A stretch of 61,970 bases of DNA, taken from DASQJL01 sp036380835. GTDB taxonomy: Bacteria > Eisenbacteria > RBG-16-71-46 > SZUA-252. The stretch lies in the NCBI GenBank assembly GCA_036380835.1, contig DASVDZ010000094.1, forward strand, positions 1 through 61,970. The letters are read 5' to 3'. The position numbers were made by a program, and so were the translations under genes. How positions within the stretch are numbered: position 1 is the first letter of the stretch; each line of letters opens with the position of its first letter. This document shows, one piece after another, positions 45,097 to 54,654 of this stretch. Below the pieces are notes generated by a model. The model saw only the letters and a program-made list of their open reading frames with translations, was not told the DNA's origin and did no database searches.

Positions 45097-46794
45097 CTAT
45101 CGATCGGCCGCGGTTTCCTTCAAGACCTCTTCGGCCGTGGTCAGCCCCTTCTTTAGCTTCATCAGGCCGTCCGCCCGGAGCGTGAGCATCCCCTCGGTCA
45201 CCGCCTGCTTCTTGATCTCGCTGACCGAGGCGCGGTCGAGGATCAGATCGCGGAGCTTCGCCGACAGCGGCATGACCTCGTAGACGCCCATGCGGCCGCG
45301 GTATCCGGTGTTGTTGCAGTCGACGCAGCCCTTCCCCTCCTTGAAGCTCTCCTTCTTCGCCTCGTCCTCCGAGAGGCCCAGCTCGCGCAGCACCTCGGGG
45401 TGGAGCTTCACGTCGGTCTTGCACGTGTTGCAGATCCTCCGGAGGAGGCGCTGGGCCATGATCAGGTTGGTCGAGGAGGCGACGAGGAACGGCTCGATCC
45501 CCATGTCGATCATTCGGTTGATCGTGCTCGGGGCGTCGTTGGTGTGGAGCGTGGAGAGGACGAGGTGGCCGGTGAGTGCCGCCTTCACCGCGATGGAGCC
45601 CGTGTCGACGTCGCGGATCTCGCCCACCATGATGATGTTGGGGTCCTGGCGGAGGAAGGCGCGCAGCGCGGCGGCGAACGTCAACCCGACGTCGTCGTTC
45701 ACCAGGACCTGGTTGATCCCCTCGAGGTTGTACTCGACCGGGTCCTCGGCGGTCATGATGTTGGTCTCGGGGACGTTGATCTTCGACAGGGCGGAGTAGA
45801 GGGTCGTGGTCTTTCCGCTCCCGGTCGGCCCGGTCACCAGCACCATGCCGTACGGTTGCGCGATCGCGCGAGAGAAGTCGGACAGCGCGCGCTCCTGGAA
45901 CCCGAGCTTGTTCAGGTCGATGTTCAGGTTCCCCTTGTCGAGGATTCGCATCACGACCTTCTCGCCGTAGATCGTCGGAAGGCTCGAGACGCGGAGATCG
46001 ATCGTCCGGCCGAGGAGGCGGAGCTTGATGCGCCCGTCCTGGGGGACGCGCCGTTCGGCGATGTCGAGCTCCGCCATGATCTTGAGGCGCGAGATGATCG
46101 CCGCCTTCATGCGGAACGGAGGCGACATCATCTCGTAGAGGGTGCCGTCGATCCGGAACCGGACGCGGAGCGACTTCTCGTACGGCTCGATGTGGATGTC
46201 GCTGGCGCCCTTCCGGACGGCGTCGGAGATCAGCGAGTTGACCAGCTTGACGACCGGCGCCTGCTCGGCCTCGCCGAGAAGGGAGACTTCCGGCGTGTCG
46301 TCCTCGGCGTCCTCGATGACCTCGATCTCGTCTTCCATCCCCCTCATGACGGTCTCGAAGGAGGCGGCGGAGTCGTAGGCCTTGTCGATCGCCTTCTTGA
46401 TGGAGGCCTCGGGGGCGACCATCGGCTGCACTTCGCATCCGGTGATGAACTTGATGTCGTCGATCGCGAAGATGTTCGAGGGGTTCGCCATGGCCACCGT
46501 GAGGCGGCGGCCGCTGCGCGAGACCGGGACCACCTGGAATTTGTTCGCGACGTCCGCGGGGATGAGCTTCACGACCGAGGGATCGGGCATGAAGCTGGAG
46601 AGATCGATCGACGGGACGCCGTAGAGCTCGCCCAGGAACTTGACGAGATCCTCTTCGGTGACGGCGCCGACCTTGACGAGGGCGGCCGTGAGGTTGCCGC
46701 CGCCGGTCTTCACCTGCAGTTGCGCCTTCTGCAGGGACTCCGGCGTGATGAGACGGGCTTCCAGCAGCTTGAGGCCGATGTTCTCTTGCTGCAC
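45097..46794 (-). CDS. pilB: Pilus extension ATPase PilB
   Basis: 565 residues. An N-terminal MshEN-type domain (about 1-150) that can bind c-di-GMP in relatives is followed by the ATPase: Walker A GPTGSGKTT, Asp box EDPVEYNLEGINQ, Walker B IIMVGEIRD, His box STLHTNDA. The tetracysteine zinc site is CNTC...CVDC. It drives pilus extension. It is first gene of pilB-T-C-S-R. Confidence 0.97.
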   Translation of the reverse strand: MQQENIGLKLLEARLITPESLQKAQLQVKTGGGNLTAALVKVGAVTEEDLVKFLGELYGVPSIDLSSFMPDPSVVKLIPADVANKFQVVPVSRSGRRLTVAMANPSNIFAIDDIKFITGCEVQPMVAPEASIKKAIDKAYDSAASFETVMRGMEDEIEVIEDAEDDTPEVSLLGEAEQAPVVKLVNSLISDAVRKGASDIHIEPYEKSLRVRFRIDGTLYEMMSPPFRMKAAIISRLKIMAELDIAERRVPQDGRIKLRLLGRTIDLRVSSLPTIYGEKVVMRILDKGNLNIDLNKLGFQERALSDFSRAIAQPYGMVLVTGPTGSGKTTTLYSALSKINVPETNIMTAEDPVEYNLEGINQVLVNDDVGLTFAAALRAFLRQDPNIIMVGEIRDVDTGSIAVKAALTGHLVLSTLHTNDAPSTINRMIDMGIEPFLVASSTNLIMAQRLLRRICNTCKTDVKLHPEVLRELGLSEDEAKKESFKEGKGCVDCNNTGYRGRMGVYEVMPLSAKLRDLILDRASVSEIKKQAVTEGMLTLRADGLMKLKKGLTTAEEVLKETAADR

Positions 46795-46896
46795 GTCGTG
46801 ACCCCTCGTGTCTTACGGTCGCGGTTTCGGTGGGATAGATCGGCGTCCCCGTCCCGTTCTTTGCCCCCGGGACGGAATTCGGCGGGGTGACGATTC

Positions 46897-46911
46897 GCAA
46901 GACGGGTGCCA
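46897..46911 (-). promoter_or_regulatory. Sigma-54 promoter of pilBTC-SR
   Basis: Minus-strand TGGCACCCGTCTTGC fits TGGCAC-N5-TTGC exactly. The start near 46886 leaves a leader of about 90 bases to pilB. It lies in the 240-base gap after the helix-hairpin-helix gene; no other feature is seen there. Confidence 0.78.
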
Positions 46912-47034
46912 TCCGGGGTGGCGTCGGCTTATCCCGGCGAAGGGGCGGCCGGACGGGAAGTTACGGCCGGAGCCTGCCGGGCGCGCCCGGGTCCGCGCGG
47001 CGAAATTTGCGAGCCGCGTTGCAATACGCGTCGG

Positions 47035-47568
47035 CTATTTTGCGATCAGGGAGTCGCGAACCGGCGCCGCCGGGGCCCTGGCGGGCTGTTCGACCGGGCC
47101 CTCCCGGAGATACCCGCGGATCTTGGCCAGCGTCTTCCGGCCGATCCCCGGGACGCGAAGGAGACCGTCGGGACCGCCGAACGGACCCCGCGACGCGCGG
47201 TCGGCGACGATCCGGGCCGCGATCGCCGGGCCGATGCCCGGGAGACGCACGAGCGCGGCCGGGTCGGCGCGGTCCACGTCGATCGACGCGGGACGGAGCG
47301 CCGGGAAGCGCGCCCCCTCCGGGGCGCGGCGGCGGGGGGGCGCATCGGCCGCTACCGCCGGCCCGGCGGCGGAATCGGGCGCGGCCTCCCGCTCCCCGCG
47401 CGCCGCGGCCGCTTCCCGCTCGAGCCGGCCCCACTCCCCCTCCTCGAGCCGGTCGACGATCTCCGCGAAGCGCTCCTCGTGCGCGCGCTCGACCGCGCGA
47501 ACGGCCGTCCCGATCGCGAGCGACACGAGGACGAAGACGAGCCCCGCCCGAAGCTCCCGACCCCACAC
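47035..47568 (-). CDS. ComEA-like helix-hairpin-helix protein
   Basis: 177 residues from GTG 47566-47568 with AAAGGAGG 7 bases upstream. An N-terminal transmembrane helix (about 8-25) is followed by a charged segment and a C-terminal (HhH)2 domain: ADPAALVRLPGIGPAIAARIVADRA and GLLRVPGIGRKTLAKIRGYL. This matches ComEA/helix-hairpin-helix DNA-binding proteins. A periplasmic DNA receptor for uptake through the pilus is plausible. A short family-wide resemblance to other HhH proteins keeps the assignment tentative. Confidence 0.75.
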   Translation of the reverse strand: MWGRELRAGLVFVLVSLAIGTAVRAVERAHEERFAEIVDRLEEGEWGRLEREAAAARGEREAAPDSAAGPAVAADAPPRRRAPEGARFPALRPASIDVDRADPAALVRLPGIGPAIAARIVADRASRGPFGGPDGLLRVPGIGRKTLAKIRGYLREGPVEQPARAPAAPVRDSLIAK

Positions 47569-47592
47569 GTTCTCGCCTCCTTTGCCGGCGGT

Positions 47593-49827
47593 CTAGTCGA
47601 GGAGGTACCAGACGATTCCGAAGTGGAACGTGCGCCGGGGGAGCGGCGCGCCCGAATCGGTGTCGATCTCGTAGATCGCGCTCGGAACCCGCTCGTCGAG
47701 CACGTTGTCGAACTCGAAGAACGCTCCCGCGGACCCGAAATCGGCCCGAAGGCCCGCGTCCCAGGAGACGAGCGCGGGGGCCCGGATCAGGCCGGCGCGG
47801 GGTCCGGTCGCGTGCGCCGAGAGATCGACGTGGAGCGGCAGGTCGCCGCCGAAGAGGACGACGAAGAGATCGGCCGTGCCCTCGAAGCCGCGACGCGGCG
47901 GCGATCCCGCTTGCGGTGACCGGGCGCCGCTCCCTCGGATCCAGCCGAGGCCGCGCGCGCGGAGCGGCCCGGCGGTCGCGTCGAGGCCGAGCGACCCGAA
48001 CGCCGCCCACCCGCTTCCGCGGGGGCCCGCGACGTCGAAGACCAGGACCGAGTCGGGGGTCTCGATCCGCGACGCGTTCCAGCCGAAGTCGTCGCCGAGC
48101 CGGCGGAGGGCGCCCGAGGCGGAGAGCCGGATCGACCGGGATGCCGCGAGCTCGGCCGAGGCGAGCGCCCCTCGAAGCGACCGCGCCCGGAGCGACGGGT
48201 CGCCGGCCCGGACGTAGCTGCCCGGCTTCGCCGGGCCCGTCGGGTCGAAGAACCCGTACGTCTTGAGCGGCGTCTCGAGATCGACGTAGGACGGCCTCTC
48301 GTGCGCCGACTCGACGTCCAGACGCAGGCGACCGCGCGCCCCGGCGCGCCAGAGCGAGAGCCGCGCGTCGAGGAGCGTCGCGTCGCCTTCTCGAGCGTCG
48401 ACGGCCCCTTCGAATCCCCCGTTCCACCCCCCCCCGAGCGGACGGCGCATGCCGCCCGCGACGCGCGCCGATTCGATCCGACGCGAGAGCGCCGCCACCG
48501 AGTCGGCACGATACGAGACGCGGCGGCTCGAGAGATCGAGCGCCCCCGTCGCCGTCCAGGGACCGCCGGCGCGCCACGACGCGTCGCCCTCGAGCGCGGT
48601 TTCGGGGAACGCCCACCGCTCGCGGGCTCCGGCGTAGTCGACCTGCGTCCGCGTCGCGTCGCCGACGCGAAGCGTCCCCGTCGCGTCGAGGCGCGACCCC
48701 GTGCCGCCGGCGCGCCCGTGGAGCGCCATCGCGCGGGACGCCCACTCGGCTCGCTCGCGGATCGCGTCGATGCCGTTCAGGGCGAGGTATCCGGCGTAGC
48801 CGTCGCGGATGTCCACCTCGGTCCGCTTCTCGAAGATCGTGCCCTCCACCCACGCGTGCACCGGCCCGAGGCGCGGCAGCCCCGCGGCCACGTTGTAGCG
48901 GGTCGAGAGCGAGGAGAGGAACGGCGGCAGCTCGTCCGACGCGTGGCGCGTGAACGCCGCCGCGATGCCGCGCGCCAGGAGGGGCGAGGAGAATCGCGCC
49001 CCCGTGTCGAGCGCCCCCCGCTCGCCCTTTCGATAGTAGAGGGCGCTCCGCGGGTGGTTTCCGCCGACGATCTCGCCCGGCATCGCCGCGGCGGCGTAGC
49101 TCTCGGCGCGCGGAGACGCGAGCAGGCCGCCCGCGGAGCGAAACGGCTCCGGAACGCCTCCTTGGTCGAGCCAGAGCAGCGTGAACGCGTCGACCCCGTC
49201 GGCGTCGGGCCCATCCCACGCGGTCGCGAGGTCGGGCGCGCCGAGGAAGAGCGGCACGCTCGCCACGACGGTGCGGTCGGTGGCGCGGTCGGCGACGGCC
49301 GTCGCGGGCCAGGGCCGGATGCGGGAGCCCGCGTCGGGGACCGCGATCGAACCGTCGGGGGTGCCGAACCCCGGGAAGAGACCGACCAGGACCCCGGCCC
49401 GCCCGCGCAGGACCTCGGTGAGCGACACGTCGCCCCGCTTTCGAAGCGCCTCGAGTCGGACCGTGGCCTCGGTGGTGTCGATCGCCGAGGGCCCGCTCCG
49501 CCGCGCCGCGCCGGGCGCCGCACCGGGCGTCGAGACCGGCGTCGCGACGGGCGCCGAAGTGTCGGCCGGCGCGGGCGGAGCCGACTTCGTCGGCACGTAG
49601 GCGGGAGCCGGCGCCGCGAGGAGCGGGGTCTTGGGCGGAGGGGCGACCCAGATCGAAGCCGTGTCGCGGGAGGCGGGGGCCGTCCGCGCGGAATCCGCGG
49701 GCGCCGGGGCCCCGCGCGCCGGGGAGGAGGCGACGAGCGGCGCCGCGCCGAGAAGGACGGCCAGCGTGAGCCCCGCGGCGGCGCCACGCGGCGTCGCGCC
49801 GCGCGTGGAGCCGCTACGCCGCATCAC
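47593..49827 (-). CDS. Outer-membrane beta-barrel protein, TonB-dependent-receptor-like
   Basis: 744 residues. A signal peptide (about 14-40) is followed by a long Ala/Pro linker and a plug-like part (SLTEVLRGRAGVLVGLFPGFGTPDG). The rest has the alternating pattern of barrel strands and ends in an aromatic C-terminus (RRTFHFGIVWYLLD), with the TonB-receptor-style ASFFEFDNVLDE-type turn (AGAFFEFDNVLDERVPS). A TonB box is not recognised. An in-frame ATG at 49822-49824 is the alternative start. It overlaps the ECF S-component gene upstream, so the two probably handle one substrate, which is unknown. Confidence 0.65.
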   Translation of the reverse strand: MMRRSGSTRGATPRGAAAGLTLAVLLGAAPLVASSPARGAPAPADSARTAPASRDTASIWVAPPPKTPLLAAPAPAYVPTKSAPPAPADTSAPVATPVSTPGAAPGAARRSGPSAIDTTEATVRLEALRKRGDVSLTEVLRGRAGVLVGLFPGFGTPDGSIAVPDAGSRIRPWPATAVADRATDRTVVASVPLFLGAPDLATAWDGPDADGVDAFTLLWLDQGGVPEPFRSAGGLLASPRAESYAAAAMPGEIVGGNHPRSALYYRKGERGALDTGARFSSPLLARGIAAAFTRHASDELPPFLSSLSTRYNVAAGLPRLGPVHAWVEGTIFEKRTEVDIRDGYAGYLALNGIDAIRERAEWASRAMALHGRAGGTGSRLDATGTLRVGDATRTQVDYAGARERWAFPETALEGDASWRAGGPWTATGALDLSSRRVSYRADSVAALSRRIESARVAGGMRRPLGGGWNGGFEGAVDAREGDATLLDARLSLWRAGARGRLRLDVESAHERPSYVDLETPLKTYGFFDPTGPAKPGSYVRAGDPSLRARSLRGALASAELAASRSIRLSASGALRRLGDDFGWNASRIETPDSVLVFDVAGPRGSGWAAFGSLGLDATAGPLRARGLGWIRGSGARSPQAGSPPRRGFEGTADLFVVLFGGDLPLHVDLSAHATGPRAGLIRAPALVSWDAGLRADFGSAGAFFEFDNVLDERVPSAIYEIDTDSGAPLPRRTFHFGIVWYLLD

Positions 49828-50365
49828 CCGCGATCCTCGGATCGCGCCCGAGCCACGGGAGCGCGAGGCGGCCGATCACCGCGAAGATCACGCCGTTCGA
49901 AGCGACGTGCTGCGCCGACGGGATCGCGGCCAGCGCGAGCGCCGCCGGGACCGAGCCGAAGACCCATCCCTGCGCTACGTTCGTGAGGAGGTCGTAGGCC
50001 GCGGTCCCCGCGACGCCGGCGATCGCGAGCGTCGCGATGCGGGCCGCCTCTCCCGCGCCGGGCGCCCCCCACGGGAGGAGGCGCCGCCCGACGGCGCCCC
50101 CGAGCGCCCCCACGACCGCGGCTCCCGCCACCTGGGCGGCGAGAACCCAGGGATGGGGCGGGCCGTAGGGATTCGCGACGCTGAAGACGAGGCGCGACAC
50201 GGCGCCGATCCACGCGCCCCAGCCGGCGCCCAGGATCGCGCCCGAGAGGAAGACGGCCACCGAGAAGATCTCCACGAAGAAGAGAAACGGGAACAGGACG
50301 AGTTTCGCGTAACCGCACGCGACCGAGAAGGCGATGAGGGCGGCGCTTCGAGCGACGGTTCGCAT
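49814..50365 (-). CDS. ECF transporter S-component-like membrane protein
   Basis: 183 residues from ATG 50363-50365, without a Shine-Dalgarno; the leader may be only about 11 bases. Six hydrophobic segments are visible. LVLFPFLFFVEIFSVAVFLSGAILGAGWGAWIG... and the end VASNGVIFAVIGRLALPWL fit the S-component fold, which binds a vitamin or metal-type substrate. No A, A' or T components lie nearby. It overlaps the outer-membrane barrel gene. Confidence 0.65.
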   Translation of the reverse strand: MRTVARSAALIAFSVACGYAKLVLFPFLFFVEIFSVAVFLSGAILGAGWGAWIGAVSRLVFSVANPYGPPHPWVLAAQVAGAAVVGALGGAVGRRLLPWGAPGAGEAARIATLAIAGVAGTAAYDLLTNVAQGWVFGSVPAALALAAIPSAQHVASNGVIFAVIGRLALPWLGRDPRIAGDAA

Positions 50366-50382
50366 GGGGGGAGGAAACGCGA

Positions 50383-50411
50383 ACGCTATCAGGTCGCCCC
50401 GCGGGGCGCAA
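50383..50411 (-). promoter_or_regulatory. Candidate sigma-70 promoter for the S-component/barrel/ComEA-like operon
   Basis: TTGCGC (50406-50411), a 17-base spacer and TAGCGT (50383-50388) on the minus strand, 18 bases before the ATG. The short leader agrees with the missing Shine-Dalgarno. Confidence 0.4.
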
Positions 50412-50424
50412 TCCCTTGTCGCGC

Positions 50425-51273
50425 CTAGCGGCGGGAGCGAAGCGGGCGGCGCGCCTTGAGCGCTTCGTCGAGGGGGGCGAGGATCGACTCGGGCACGGCG
50501 ACCGAGCCGACCGTCACGGCCGGCGTCCGCTCCCCGTGGTAGTCGGAGCCGCCCGTCATCAGGAGGCCGTGGAGCTGCGCGTATCCCTGGTATCGCGCGA
50601 CCGCCCCGGCGTCGTGCTTCGAGTGCCAGACCTCGATTCCGTCCAGGCCGCGGCGCGCCCACGTGGGGATGTGGTGGTCCCGGTTCAGCGTTCCCGGATG
50701 GGCGAGCACCGTCACGCCGCCCGCCTCCCGCACGAACCCCGTCGCCTCCTCCAGCGACACCGCGGTCTTCGGGACGTACGCGGGGGCGTGGTGGCCGAGG
50801 AACCGCTGGAACGCCTCGTTGAACGAATCGACGTGCCCGTCGCGCAGGAGCGCCTCCGCGACGTGCGGGCGACCAATCGCCCCGCCGTGCGCGATCGCCT
50901 CGACGTCGTCGAGCGAGATCCGGATGCCGAGGCCCTTCAGGCGGGAGAGGATCTTCCGCGCGCGATCGCGCCGCGAGTCGCGGTATCGCGCGATGGCCTG
51001 GCGCAGCGCCGGCTCCTCGGGATCGAATCCGTACGCGAGCAGGTGGACGTCGCTCCCCTCCTCCTGCACCGAGAGCTCGACTCCGGGGAGGAGCCTGAGG
51101 CCCGCCTCCCGCGCGCGCTCCGCGGCCGCGGGGATGCCGTCGAGCGAGTCGTGGTCGGTGAGCGCGAGCACCCGGACGCCGTTCCGCTCGGCGAGCGCCA
51201 CGACGGCCTCGGGCGCCTCGGAGCCGTCCGACGCGGTCGAGTGGGTGTGGAGGTCGATCGTCGAGCCGCTCAT
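50425..51273 (-). CDS. PHP-domain phosphoesterase (RNase AM/YciV-like)
   Basis: 282 residues from ATG 51271-51273, overlapping the upstream stop as ATGA. The metal ligands are in DLHTHSTASDG, LTDHDSLDG, PGVELS, HLLAYGF and VLAHPGTL, and the last is in GGSDYHGE. This matches the 3',5'-nucleoside-bisphosphate phosphatase/5'-3' exoribonuclease AM group. The substrate is inferred from family. Coupled to the TPR gene. Confidence 0.85.
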   Translation of the reverse strand: MSGSTIDLHTHSTASDGSEAPEAVVALAERNGVRVLALTDHDSLDGIPAAAERAREAGLRLLPGVELSVQEEGSDVHLLAYGFDPEEPALRQAIARYRDSRRDRARKILSRLKGLGIRISLDDVEAIAHGGAIGRPHVAEALLRDGHVDSFNEAFQRFLGHHAPAYVPKTAVSLEEATGFVREAGGVTVLAHPGTLNRDHHIPTWARRGLDGIEVWHSKHDAGAVARYQGYAQLHGLLMTGGSDYHGERTPAVTVGSVAVPESILAPLDEALKARRPLRSRR

Positions 51274-53000
51274 GGCCGGTCCTGGGATCCCGCGAGGCGC
51301 GCCTTCAGCTCCCGGACCTTCGTCGCGACCTTGAGGAAGTCGACGTTCAGGAGGTAGACCTCCTCGTAGTGCATGAGCGCGCGGTCGAGGTTGCCGAGCC
51401 GCTCGTTCGCCACGCCGAGGTTGTAGCGGATGCTGATCGTCTCCTCCGGTCCGTGCCCGGGCAGCTCGAGCGCCTTGTCCAGCTCGCGCGCCGCCGAGGA
51501 GGGCTCGTTCTTCTCGAGATAACAGAGCGCGATCATCTCGAGACACTTGAGCTCCATCGGGCTCCCCTTCGACGCGATCTGGAATTCCTGGATGGCCTCC
51601 TCATAGAGCCCCATCTCCATGTAAGCCATTCCGAGGTCGTAGTGGCTCTCGTGATCCTCTCCCGAGATGGTGTTGCTGACCCCCGCCTTGAACTCGTCGA
51701 TGATCTCCTCGAGGTCGACCAGGTTGTCGAAGTTCTGCGGCCGCTCGTCGCGGACGCGGACCGACGCGTTCGGCTTCGGCGCCGCGATGGCGTCGAGGTC
51801 GATCGGCGGCCCGCTCGGCGCGCTCCCGTTCTGCATGGCGTCGAGACGCTGGACGCGCATCCTCGCCCGGTCGTTGGTCGGGTCCAGCTCGAGGACGCGC
51901 AGGAACTCGGCGCGGGAGAGCGCCCACTCCTCGTGCGCGAGGTAGACCTCCGCGAGGTCGAAGCGGGCCTTCGACTCGGCGGGACGATCCTCGGCCTGCG
52001 CGGTGATGTCGACGAGACGGCGGAGCGCCGCCTCGTGCCCCGGCATCGCGATCAGGAGCGAGCCGAGGAGCGTGCGGACCTTGGTCAGGTCGCCGCGGAA
52101 GAAGGCGAGCTCGGCGGCCTTCCAGTACTCCTCGGCCGCCAGCTCGCGGTTCCCCGAGGCCAGGTAGCCCGCCGCGAGCTCGGCGTGGGTGGCGACCGCG
52201 TCGGTCGGCTCGGCGGTCGCGCGCGCCGGCGGCTCCGGCGCGGCGGCGGGCGGCTCCCCGACCGGCTCGCGGCCGAGCGAGACGACGCCCGGCTCGGGCA
52301 CGGCGGAGGACTCGCCTTCGCCGGCTTGGACCACGGCGTCGAAGCCGTTCGGCGAGAGGGCGCTCTCCTCGGCCGGGGCCCCCGGCGCGCGCGCGCCCGT
52401 GACGAGCCCCGGCGCGAGCGTCGACGCTCGATCCCTAAGCTCGCCCGCCTCGGTGGCGTGGCCGTCCTGCTCGGCCCGCTCCGCCCGGCGGAGGAGCTCC
52501 TTGCCGCCCCGCTCGGGCTGGTCGCCGCGAAGGGCGATCTCGACGTACTTCTCGCTCAGCTCGACGTTCTCGGGGGAGAGCTTGAGCACCTCCTCGATCA
52601 CGTCGAGGGCGGCCTCGTGCTCCTGGCGGCGGATCGATCCGTCCGCGAACTCGAGGTAGTGGAGGATGGCGTCGCCGTAGAGGCCCTCCTTGGCGTAGAG
52701 GTCCCCCAAGGAGCGGTGGATCTGGAGATCCTCCTTCGAAATTCGGAGGATCTTCTTGCAGACGGCGATGGCGTTCTTGAAGAGCTCGGCCTTGGAGTAT
52801 TCCTCGACGGCCTGCCGGTAGCGGCGGACCGCCTCCTGCATGGAGCCGCGCTTGGCCAGCAGGTCGGCGACCAGGATGAAGTCGTACGGATCCTTGTCGC
52901 CCACCTCGAAGAGCTTGTCGAACTCCGCGAGCGCGGCGTCGATCTGCCCTTTCTGGACGAGCTGCTGGGCCTTGTTCTTGATGGCCTGGGTCCGGTTCAC
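51270..53000 (-). CDS. TPR-repeat protein
   Basis: 576 residues from GTG 52998-53000. N-terminal TPR units (QIDAALAEFDKLFEVGDKDP, SMQEAVRRYRQAVEEYSKAE, LYGDAILHYLEFADGSIRRQ) are separated by a Pro/Ala-rich low-complexity region (about 205-260) from further TPR units (LYEEAIQEFQIASKGSP, NLDRALMHYEEVYLLNVDFL). No catalytic domain or membrane segment is seen. The role is probably protein-protein interaction. It lies 25 bases after FTCD. Confidence 0.75.
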   Translation of the reverse strand: MNRTQAIKNKAQQLVQKGQIDAALAEFDKLFEVGDKDPYDFILVADLLAKRGSMQEAVRRYRQAVEEYSKAELFKNAIAVCKKILRISKEDLQIHRSLGDLYAKEGLYGDAILHYLEFADGSIRRQEHEAALDVIEEVLKLSPENVELSEKYVEIALRGDQPERGGKELLRRAERAEQDGHATEAGELRDRASTLAPGLVTGARAPGAPAEESALSPNGFDAVVQAGEGESSAVPEPGVVSLGREPVGEPPAAAPEPPARATAEPTDAVATHAELAAGYLASGNRELAAEEYWKAAELAFFRGDLTKVRTLLGSLLIAMPGHEAALRRLVDITAQAEDRPAESKARFDLAEVYLAHEEWALSRAEFLRVLELDPTNDRARMRVQRLDAMQNGSAPSGPPIDLDAIAAPKPNASVRVRDERPQNFDNLVDLEEIIDEFKAGVSNTISGEDHESHYDLGMAYMEMGLYEEAIQEFQIASKGSPMELKCLEMIALCYLEKNEPSSAARELDKALELPGHGPEETISIRYNLGVANERLGNLDRALMHYEEVYLLNVDFLKVATKVRELKARLAGSQDRP

Positions 53001-53025
53001 GCCGCTCCTGATCCCGCTGGGGTTC

Positions 53026-54567
53026 CTAGACGCCGGCCGTCGCCTGAAGCCGTCGTTCGACCTGATCCACGCAATCCCGGTGCAACGCCGACGCCCGCTC
53101 GACGGCCCGCCGCGCGCGCGCGGCCAGCTCGCCGCGCTCCGCGTCGGGAATCGACGGGAGGTTGATCGTCACGTTCATCGCGGCGCCCTCGGCGCCGGCG
53201 CGCGCCAGCCACGCCGCGACGCCCGCGTCGCTGACCGCGTTCACGTTGCCGGCCGAGGCGACCGCCTGGGCCAACTCCAACACCCGCGCGCACGCCTCCG
53301 CCGTCCTGAGCGGGACGAGCGCCGCGTTTCGCGCGGCGTCCGCGATGGCCCGCTCGCGCGTCGCCGTTTCCTCGGGGGTGCGCTGCGACAGCTTCGTCGC
53401 CGCGCGATACCCCTCGAACGCGCGCGCGTCCTCCGTGACCAGCTCGGCGAGCTCGCGGCGGAGCGCGTCCGCGTCGCGCTCGACCTCGCGCATCCGCGAC
53501 TCGTGCTCCGCGTATTTCTTCTTTCCGATCGTCAGTCGCGCCACCATGGCGGCGAGCGCGCCGGCCAGGGCGCCCGCGAGCGCCGACACGCTGCCGCCCC
53601 CGGGCGTCGGCGCCGCGGAGGCGACCTCGTCCAGGAATTCCGGCAGGGCCTGCTCGACCGCTCCGAGGTGTCGCGCGAGCCGGTTCTCGAGGATCTGGTC
53701 GCGCGAGAAGCTCTCGAGGCGAAGGGCGTGCTCCGCGACGTCGACCAGCGCGTCCTGGCACACCAGCCCCACCACCTCGCTTCCGACGATCGGAACGCCG
53801 TACCGCTCCGCCTCGTCGCGGATGAGCGCGAAGACGCGGTGGACCGGAGTCCCCCACGTGTTCACGAGGTTCATCGACACCTGGACGATCCCGCGCTCCT
53901 TGAGCTCGAAGCCGAGCGCCTTCACGTAGCGAAGGCCGCCCGACTGGAACCGGATCGCCTTCGCGATCCGCTTCGCGACCTCGACGTCGCTCGTGCCCAG
54001 GTTCACGTTGAACGCGAGGAGCGGCAGCCGCGCGCCGACGGCGGTCGCCCCGGCGCGAGGATGGATCGCGTCGGGTCCGAAGTCGGGGGTCCGCTCGGGA
54101 TCGCTCCCGATCGCGGCCGTGAGCCCCTCGTATTCGCCACGCCGGACGTCGGCCAGGTTCTGCCGGGTCGGCCGGCTCGCGGCGGCCTCGTACAGGAACA
54201 CGGGAATGCCCAGCTCGCGGCCGATCCGCTCGCCCGCCTTCCGCGCGAGGTCCACGCACCGCTCCAGGGTCGTCGAACCGACCGGCACGAAGGGCAGGAC
54301 ATCGGTGGCTCCCATCCGTGGATGCTCCCCCCGGTGCTGTCGCATGTCGATCAGCTCGGACGCCTTCTGGACGCCCCGAAACGCCGCCTCCAGCACGGCC
54401 TCGGGCTCGCCCACGAATGTGATGACCGAACGGTTGTGATCCGCGTTCATCTCCTGATCGAGCAATCGGATCGACCGGTCACGCGAAATTTCGGCAGCAA
54501 TGGCCTGAACTACAGGCTTATTTCGGCCTTCGCTGAAGTTGGGAACGCACTCGACGAGCTCGCTCAT
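53026..54567 (-). CDS. ftcD: Bifunctional glutamate formimidoyltransferase/formimidoyl-THF cyclodeaminase (FTCD)
   Basis: Last steps of the formimino branch of histidine degradation: transfers the formimino group of formiminoglutamate to tetrahydrofolate and deaminates the product to 5,10-methenyl-THF. 513 residues. The transferase half (1 to about 320) has ECVPNFSEGR, EMNADHNRSVITFVGEP and RGEHPRMGATDVLPFVP. The cyclodeaminase half (about 325-513) has ASAAPTPGGGSVSALAGALA and a four-helix pattern. The fused form resembles the animal enzyme. Confidence 0.93.
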   Translation of the reverse strand: MSELVECVPNFSEGRNKPVVQAIAAEISRDRSIRLLDQEMNADHNRSVITFVGEPEAVLEAAFRGVQKASELIDMRQHRGEHPRMGATDVLPFVPVGSTTLERCVDLARKAGERIGRELGIPVFLYEAAASRPTRQNLADVRRGEYEGLTAAIGSDPERTPDFGPDAIHPRAGATAVGARLPLLAFNVNLGTSDVEVAKRIAKAIRFQSGGLRYVKALGFELKERGIVQVSMNLVNTWGTPVHRVFALIRDEAERYGVPIVGSEVVGLVCQDALVDVAEHALRLESFSRDQILENRLARHLGAVEQALPEFLDEVASAAPTPGGGSVSALAGALAGALAAMVARLTIGKKKYAEHESRMREVERDADALRRELAELVTEDARAFEGYRAATKLSQRTPEETATRERAIADAARNAALVPLRTAEACARVLELAQAVASAGNVNAVSDAGVAAWLARAGAEGAAMNVTINLPSIPDAERGELAARARRAVERASALHRDCVDQVERRLQATAGV

Positions 54568-54654
54568 GCCCTCTCTCCCGGCGTCGGATCGCCACGGTTC
54601 GGTTCGGGTATCGTTGTCACAAGTAACGTATTTGCAGTTGATTGAGCAGAATGC

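Noticed and set aside
54568..54654. AT-richer gap between hutI and FTCD as a promoter
   Set aside because: No -35/-10 pair with acceptable spacing stood out.
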